Assembly (NCBI GenBank): GCA_002402275.1
Contig: DHFN01000059.1
Location: forward strand, 3,365 to 13,691
Direction: 5' to 3'
DNA: 10,327 nucleotides
DNA from: Anaerolineales bacterium UBA4823
Lineage (GTDB): Bacteria > Chloroflexota > Anaerolineae > Anaerolineales > UBA4823
Part shown: piece by piece, positions 7,144 through 10,327 of the stretch
Numbering within the stretch: position 1 is the first letter of the stretch
Layout: every line of letters starts with the position of its first letter
Notes under the pieces: model-generated
Seen by the model: only the letters and a program-made list of their open reading frames with translations
Databases searched by the model: none
What the model was told of the DNA's origin: nothing
Position numbers and translations under genes: made by a program

Positions 7144-7157
7144 GGTATAAGAATTTT

Positions 7158-8453
7158 ATGAGCGAATCAAAATCTTCTCGAATTGGCGGTTTTTATAATC
7201 TAACTCTTGCAGATCGTCTTCAGCAGCTTGTTGACCTCGGATGGATTGATGACATGGATTTACAAATGCTCAGCCGCCAAACCACCCTGACAACCCAGCA
7301 AGCAGATCATATGGTTGAAAATGTGATCGGACTTTTTGCACTGCCTATGGGAATTGCAATAAACTTCATGATTAATGGACGAGATGTTCTTGTTCCAATG
7401 GTCATTGAAGAACCTTCCGTAATTGCTGGAGCATCGTTCATGGCAAAATTAGCCAGAGCGGGGGGAGGGTTTCAAGCTCAAGCAGATCCACCGATCATGA
7501 TCGGTCAATTACAAATCCTCAACCTGAACGATCCCCAAAATGCCAGGCTGAAACTCCTAGACAAAAAAGATGAAATTCTCAATAAAGCTGCCCATGCTGA
7601 TCCAGTTTTACAATCACTAGGGGGAGGACCAAAAGATATTGAGATCCGTATCATTGAAGAGTCTCCTTACGGTAAATTTCTGGTCCTGCATCTGCTCTAC
7701 GATGTCCGCGATGCAATGGGTGCCAATGCAATTAATACAGCCCTTGAGAAAATTGCTCCCATGGTAGAGGAGATCACAGGTGGAAAGGTTCATCTCAAGA
7801 TTCTGAGCAATCTGGCAGACCGCCGATTAGCCCATGCACATTGTACCATTCCAACGGATCAACTTGGATTTGAAGGGTACAGCGGTGAAGAGGTCCGGGA
7901 TGGCATTCTCAATGCCTGGGCATTCGCAGTTAAAGACCCTTACCGGGCAGCCACCCACAATAAGGGCATTATGAACGGCATTGACGCCGTGGTGATTGCC
8001 AGCGGAAACGATTGGCGGGCGGTCGAAGCCGGTGCACATGCCTTTGCAGCCCGTTCAGGTCAATATACATCTTTAAGCACCTGGGAAAAAGATAGCCAGG
8101 GTAATTTGGCAGGGAGCTTGGAATTACCCCTGGCGGTAGGAATCATTGGGGGTGCCACGAAGGTGCTCCCTATGGCAAAATTTGCCCTTAAGTTGATGGG
8201 AGTTCAAACTGCACAAGAACTAGCCGAAATCATTGTTTCGGTTGGCTTAGCCCAGAATTTAGCTGCCTTGCGGGCTTTATCCAGCGAAGGCATTCAACGG
8301 GGGCACATGACTCTGCATGCCCGCCAAATTGCGCTGAGCGCTGGAGCCCAAGGAGATGAGATCGAGAAACTCGCCAATGAGCTCGTTGCCCAGGGTGTCA
8401 TTCGCATTGATCGGGCTGAGCAAATATTACAAACTTGGAGAAAATCATTTTGA
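7158..8453 (+). CDS. mvaA: Hydroxymethylglutaryl-CoA reductase, class II (degradative-type)
   Basis: Interconverts HMG-CoA and mevalonate with NAD(P)H; next to HMG-CoA synthase the biosynthetic direction, feeding isoprenoid synthesis, is likely. From ATG at 7158 it has 431 residues, close to the 428 of the Pseudomonas mevalonii enzyme. Class II landmarks are ENVIGLFALPMGIAINFMI (54-72), EEPSVIAGAS (84-93), DAMGANAINT (185-194), NKGIMNGIDAV (268-278), GNDWRAVEAGAHAFAARSG (283-301) and GHMTLHAR (382-389). The catalytic set would be E85, K269, D285 and H383, each offset by two from the P. mevalonii numbering as I recall it. An upstream in-frame TTG at 7128 would add ten residues but lies within a hairpin and lacks family similarity, so the ATG is preferred. 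AAAGG lies about 12 nt upstream. It overlaps the next gene by 4 nt. Class II alone does not reveal NADH versus NADPH preference. Confidence 0.95.
   Translation: MSESKSSRIGGFYNLTLADRLQQLVDLGWIDDMDLQMLSRQTTLTTQQADHMVENVIGLFALPMGIAINFMINGRDVLVPMVIEEPSVIAGASFMAKLARAGGGFQAQADPPIMIGQLQILNLNDPQNARLKLLDKKDEILNKAAHADPVLQSLGGGPKDIEIRIIEESPYGKFLVLHLLYDVRDAMGANAINTALEKIAPMVEEITGGKVHLKILSNLADRRLAHAHCTIPTDQLGFEGYSGEEVRDGILNAWAFAVKDPYRAATHNKGIMNGIDAVVIASGNDWRAVEAGAHAFAARSGQYTSLSTWEKDSQGNLAGSLELPLAVGIIGGATKVLPMAKFALKLMGVQTAQELAEIIVSVGLAQNLAALRALSSEGIQRGHMTLHARQIALSAGAQGDEIEKLANELVAQGVIRIDRAEQILQTWRKSF
8437..8453 (+). promoter_or_regulatory. RBS and TTGA stop/start overlap setting the HMG-CoA synthase start
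   Basis: GGAG at 8437-8440 lies 9 nt before TTG at 8450-8452, which overlaps the reductase stop TGA (8451-8453) as TTGA. The other in-frame TTG at 8435 overlaps this Shine-Dalgarno itself and has no ribosome binding site of its own, so 8450 is the better start. The layout implies coupled translation of reductase and synthase. Confidence 0.7.
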
Positions 8454-9535
8454 CAACCTTTGATAAACCTCAATCGGATAATCTTCTATTAAAACCCATT
8501 CGTTCGGTAGGGATTGTTGGCTATGGCGCATACATACCCCAATACCGTTTGCCCGCCAGCGAAGTCGCCCGGGTTTGGAGCGGGGGAAAAGCCGCCTTGC
8601 CCATCAAAGAAAAATCCGTCCCCGGTTTGGACGAAGATGTCGCAACCATGTCCATCGAAGCTGCCCGAAATGCAATCGCCCGGGCAGAGATCAACCCTCA
8701 ACAATTACGAGCCATTTGGGTTGGTTCTGAATCACATCCTTATGCTGTTAAACCCACATCAACTATTGTTGCAGAATCGCTCGGAGCCACTCCAAATATC
8801 CAAGCTGGAGATTGGGAGTTTGCCTGTAAAGCCGGCACCGAAGCCATGGTGGCGGCAATTGGTTTTGTAGGTTCCGCTATGGCAGATTATGCTATGGCTA
8901 TTGGCATGGACACCGCTCAAGGAAGACCAGGAGATGCCCTAGAGTACACCGCTGGTGCCGGTGGAGCGGCATTTATTATCGGTCCAGCAACTAATTCCCT
9001 CGCCATCATCGAGCATACTTATTCTTATGTGACCGATACCCCCGATTTCTTTCGCCGCCAATACCAAAAATACCCCGAACACGCCCAAAGATTTACTGGG
9101 GATCCGGCTTATTTCAAACATATCACTAATGCGGCTAAAACCTTATTAGAGGCATCCCAAACCAAACCACAGGATTACCGCTACGCGGTCTTTCATCAGC
9201 CCAATTCGAAATTTCCTCAAAAAGTAGCTGCAGAATTGGGATTCACAAAAGAACAAATCGCTGCCGGTTTATTGGTTACCAACATTGGAAATACCTACGC
9301 CGGTTCTGCAATCATTGGTTTGACCGCCATCTTGGATATTGCCGAACCAGGTGATCGGATACTGATGGTGTCATTTGGTTCCGGGGCAGGTTCGGATGCA
9401 TTCTCAGTGGTTGTTACCGATAAAATCAACCCGCGCCGAGATTTGGCATTAAAAACTCAGGATTATATCACTCGCCGCATCCCAATTGATTATGCAACAT
9501 ATGCCCGCTTGCGCGGGAAAATCGTCATGAAATAA
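8450..9535 (+). CDS. Hydroxymethylglutaryl-CoA synthase, archaeal type
   Basis: Condenses acetyl-CoA with acetoacetyl-CoA to HMG-CoA, the step before the reductase encoded just upstream. The 361 residues (from TTG at 8450) show the compact archaeal-type thiolase fold. VGIVGYGAYIPQYRLP (20-35) opens it, then EKSVPGLDEDVATMSIEAAR (54-73) and VGSESHPYAVKPTSTIVAE (91-109). EFACKAGTEAM (123-133) carries the acyl-accepting C126, DTAQGRPGDALEYTAGAGGA (154-173) follows, then the catalytic-type His in FHQPNSKFP (248-256, H249), NIGNTYAGSA (278-287) and SFGSGAGSDAF (308-318). E94 is the probable general base, by analogy. It is an initiation/condensing-enzyme relative of ketoacyl-ACP synthase III and PksG, but these blocks match mevalonate-pathway synthases specifically. 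In archaea this enzyme forms a channelling complex with thiolase through a DUF35 protein; a DUF35 gene follows here after 91 bp. Confidence 0.94.
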   Translation: MTTFDKPQSDNLLLKPIRSVGIVGYGAYIPQYRLPASEVARVWSGGKAALPIKEKSVPGLDEDVATMSIEAARNAIARAEINPQQLRAIWVGSESHPYAVKPTSTIVAESLGATPNIQAGDWEFACKAGTEAMVAAIGFVGSAMADYAMAIGMDTAQGRPGDALEYTAGAGGAAFIIGPATNSLAIIEHTYSYVTDTPDFFRRQYQKYPEHAQRFTGDPAYFKHITNAAKTLLEASQTKPQDYRYAVFHQPNSKFPQKVAAELGFTKEQIAAGLLVTNIGNTYAGSAIIGLTAILDIAEPGDRILMVSFGSGAGSDAFSVVVTDKINPRRDLALKTQDYITRRIPIDYATYARLRGKIVMK

Positions 9536-9626
9536 AGCTGATAGTTCTTGATAGTTGTAAATTGCTAAACTAATTATAGTAACATGAGCCAAATCATTTA
9601 CGAAGGTTGGCACTAAGGAGATTTAC

Positions 9627-10034
9627 ATGGAAATTCCACGGCATTGGCGAGTTAGACAACAACGTTATGCATTAGTCGGTGAAGTATGCCCGCATTGTAA
9701 TGCGAAATTGTTTCCACCCCGGGATGTTTGTCCAGAATGCGGCAAAGAAGCCCGGACAGCCTATCAATTTAGCGGGAAAGGGCAAGTTTATTCGTATTCC
9801 ACAATTTATGAACCTCCAGCTGGTTTTGAAGAATATACTCCCTACACAGTGGCATTGGTTAAACTTGAAGAAGGTCCAATCATAACAGCTCAGTTAACCG
9901 ATCTTGGCGAGCAGCCCGTAGAAATCGGTATGCCGGTGGAAATGGTTACCCGCAAAATCCGCACCGATGACGATGAAAGAGGTATGATCGTGTATGGGTA
10001 TAAATTCAGACCAGTGCTGAACGGTCAACTTTAA
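9627..10034 (+). CDS. DUF35 zinc-ribbon / OB-fold protein, probable scaffold for HMG-CoA synthase
   Basis: A 135-residue protein with an N-terminal rubredoxin-like zinc ribbon (CPHC at 21-24 and CPEC at 35-38: C21, C24, C35, C38) and a C-terminal OB fold (about 48-130; GKGQVYSYSTIYEPPAGFEE at 50-69, PYTVALVKLEEGPII at 72-86). In archaea, proteins of this family bridge acetoacetyl-CoA thiolase and HMG-CoA synthase and hold a shared CoA site that passes acetoacetyl-CoA between them. The position after the synthase gene supports the same role; this is inference from family and context. The ATG at 9627 has a strong AAGGAG 6 nt upstream, and an intrinsic terminator follows the stop. The usual thiolase partner is not encoded in the window. 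Other DUF35 proteins serve thiolases of lipid degradation, so the partner remains unproven. Confidence 0.9.
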   Translation: MEIPRHWRVRQQRYALVGEVCPHCNAKLFPPRDVCPECGKEARTAYQFSGKGQVYSYSTIYEPPAGFEEYTPYTVALVKLEEGPIITAQLTDLGEQPVEIGMPVEMVTRKIRTDDDERGMIVYGYKFRPVLNGQL

Positions 10035-10054
10035 CAGCTTTTTTTGATTATGCA

Positions 10055-10087
10055 AACACCTTCCCACTCTGGAAGGTGTTCTTTTTT
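10055..10087 (+). terminator. Rho-independent terminator of the mevalonate operon
   Basis: AACACCTTCC (10055-10064) pairs perfectly with GGAAGGTGTT (10071-10080) around a six-base CACTCT loop, followed by C and six T. It begins 21 nt after the DUF35 stop, the expected place for the 3' end of the plus-strand operon. Confidence 0.92.
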
Positions 10088-10327
10088 AATTCGGACAGTT
10101 ATATTTTCATCCAGCATATGGCTCGGAAAGAAGAATTATTAAAATCCCCGAGTGGCAATTTTCATTCCCCCCCAAATTGAAATATTCCCCTAACACATTT
10201 ATGAGTTGATGTAGCGTAGTGATTGATATAAAATATTATGATTTTTCTGCAAAAACTACACTTTAACAATCGAAACATAGCTTTCGAAACATGACCTGGG
10301 AAGAAAACCATTCTTGGAGCCAATTAA
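10088..10327. other. AT-rich 3' region without a supportable gene
   Basis: About 240 bp with no convincing reading frame or RNA gene. A possible plus-strand promoter is TTGATG (10206-10211), 17 bp, then TAAAAT (10229-10234). An ATG at 10291 opens a frame that runs off the window after 12 codons, too short to assess. CGAAACAT occurs twice (starting near 10269 and 10285). The region probably belongs upstream of a gene beyond the right edge, but this cannot be shown from the window. Confidence 0.5.

Larger units (their letters stand above)
6874..7157. promoter_or_regulatory. Divergent intergenic regulatory region between sensor kinase and mevalonate genes
   Basis: A 284-bp AT-rich, non-coding stretch that must carry the promoters for both directions. 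Visible elements include a minus-strand TACAAT (6896-6901) as a possible -10 for the kinase, and the short dyad GTGAT/ATCAC (6966-6970 and 6980-6984). A long-range 12-bp inverted repeat (7003-7088) and a hairpin next to the reductase start (7126-7143) are listed separately. TAGCTAGCTA (7017-7026) is a perfect palindrome inside the long repeat. I could not settle on a convincing plus-strand -35/-10 pair. Confidence 0.6.

Noticed and set aside
7128..7157. TTG start at 7128 adding ten residues to HMG-CoA reductase
   Set aside because: It lies inside the 7-bp hairpin, has no clear Shine-Dalgarno, and the extension does not resemble the family N-terminus; ATG at 7158 gives the usual length.
8514..8870. 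118-codon plus-strand frame inside the HMG-CoA synthase gene
   Set aside because: It is an alternative frame of a strongly conserved gene, is proline-rich with no family features, and has no ribosome binding site.
10206..10327. Gene start at ATG 10291 with promoter TTGATG/TAAAAT
   Set aside because: Only 12 codons are available, no Shine-Dalgarno is clear and the promoter match is weak.

Overview
The window looks like a chromosomal segment of a moderately low-GC member of the Chloroflexota, probably Anaerolineae-like. That placement is an inference from gene content. It rests on three things: a conserved gene trio (PI3/4-kinase-like protein, DUF3090 protein, MSMEG_4193-type histidine phosphatase) known mainly from Actinobacteria and Chloroflexi; an archaeal-type HMG-CoA synthase with a DUF35 zinc-ribbon/OB protein; and a soluble two-GAF, NarL-type sensor kinase. 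No mobile element, CRISPR array, tRNA or rRNA is visible.

Left part, minus strand (1-6873): seven tightly packed genes, in transcription order: sensor histidine kinase (6873-5200), SpoU/TrmH-family RNA 2'-O-methyltransferase (5200-4388), AAA+ ATPase RarA (4388-2967) and histidine phosphatase (2963-2343). A 269-bp gap holding a candidate extended -10 promoter follows, then the DUF3090 protein (2073-1543), the PI3/4-kinase-like protein (1527-811) and homoserine dehydrogenase (794 to beyond the left edge). The first three genes are joined by two TAATG stop/start overlaps, which suggests translational coupling. The trio order phosphatase > DUF3090 > kinase is kept, although a promoter-bearing gap separates the first member from the other two.

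Divergent intergenic region (6874-7157): it separates the sensor kinase from the plus-strand genes. It contains a perfect 12-bp inverted repeat 62 bp apart (7003-7088) and a compact 7-bp hairpin (7126-7143) whose 3' arm runs into the likely ribosome binding site of the first mevalonate gene.

Right part, plus strand (7158-10034): an upper mevalonate pathway cassette. It has class II HMG-CoA reductase (7158-8453), HMG-CoA synthase starting at TTG in a 4-nt TTGA overlap (8450-9535), and a DUF35 zinc-ribbon/OB-fold protein (9627-10034), closed by a clear intrinsic terminator (10055-10087). Synthase and reductase would turn acetoacetyl-CoA plus acetyl-CoA into HMG-CoA and then mevalonate, the precursor of isoprenoids. 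In archaea the DUF35 protein bridges a thiolase and the synthase, but no thiolase gene lies here. The last ~240 bp hold no supportable gene.

The strongest candidate for an undescribed system is the kinase / DUF3090 / phosphatase trio. Its enzymatic role is, as far as I know, unassigned, and its key residues are intact here.
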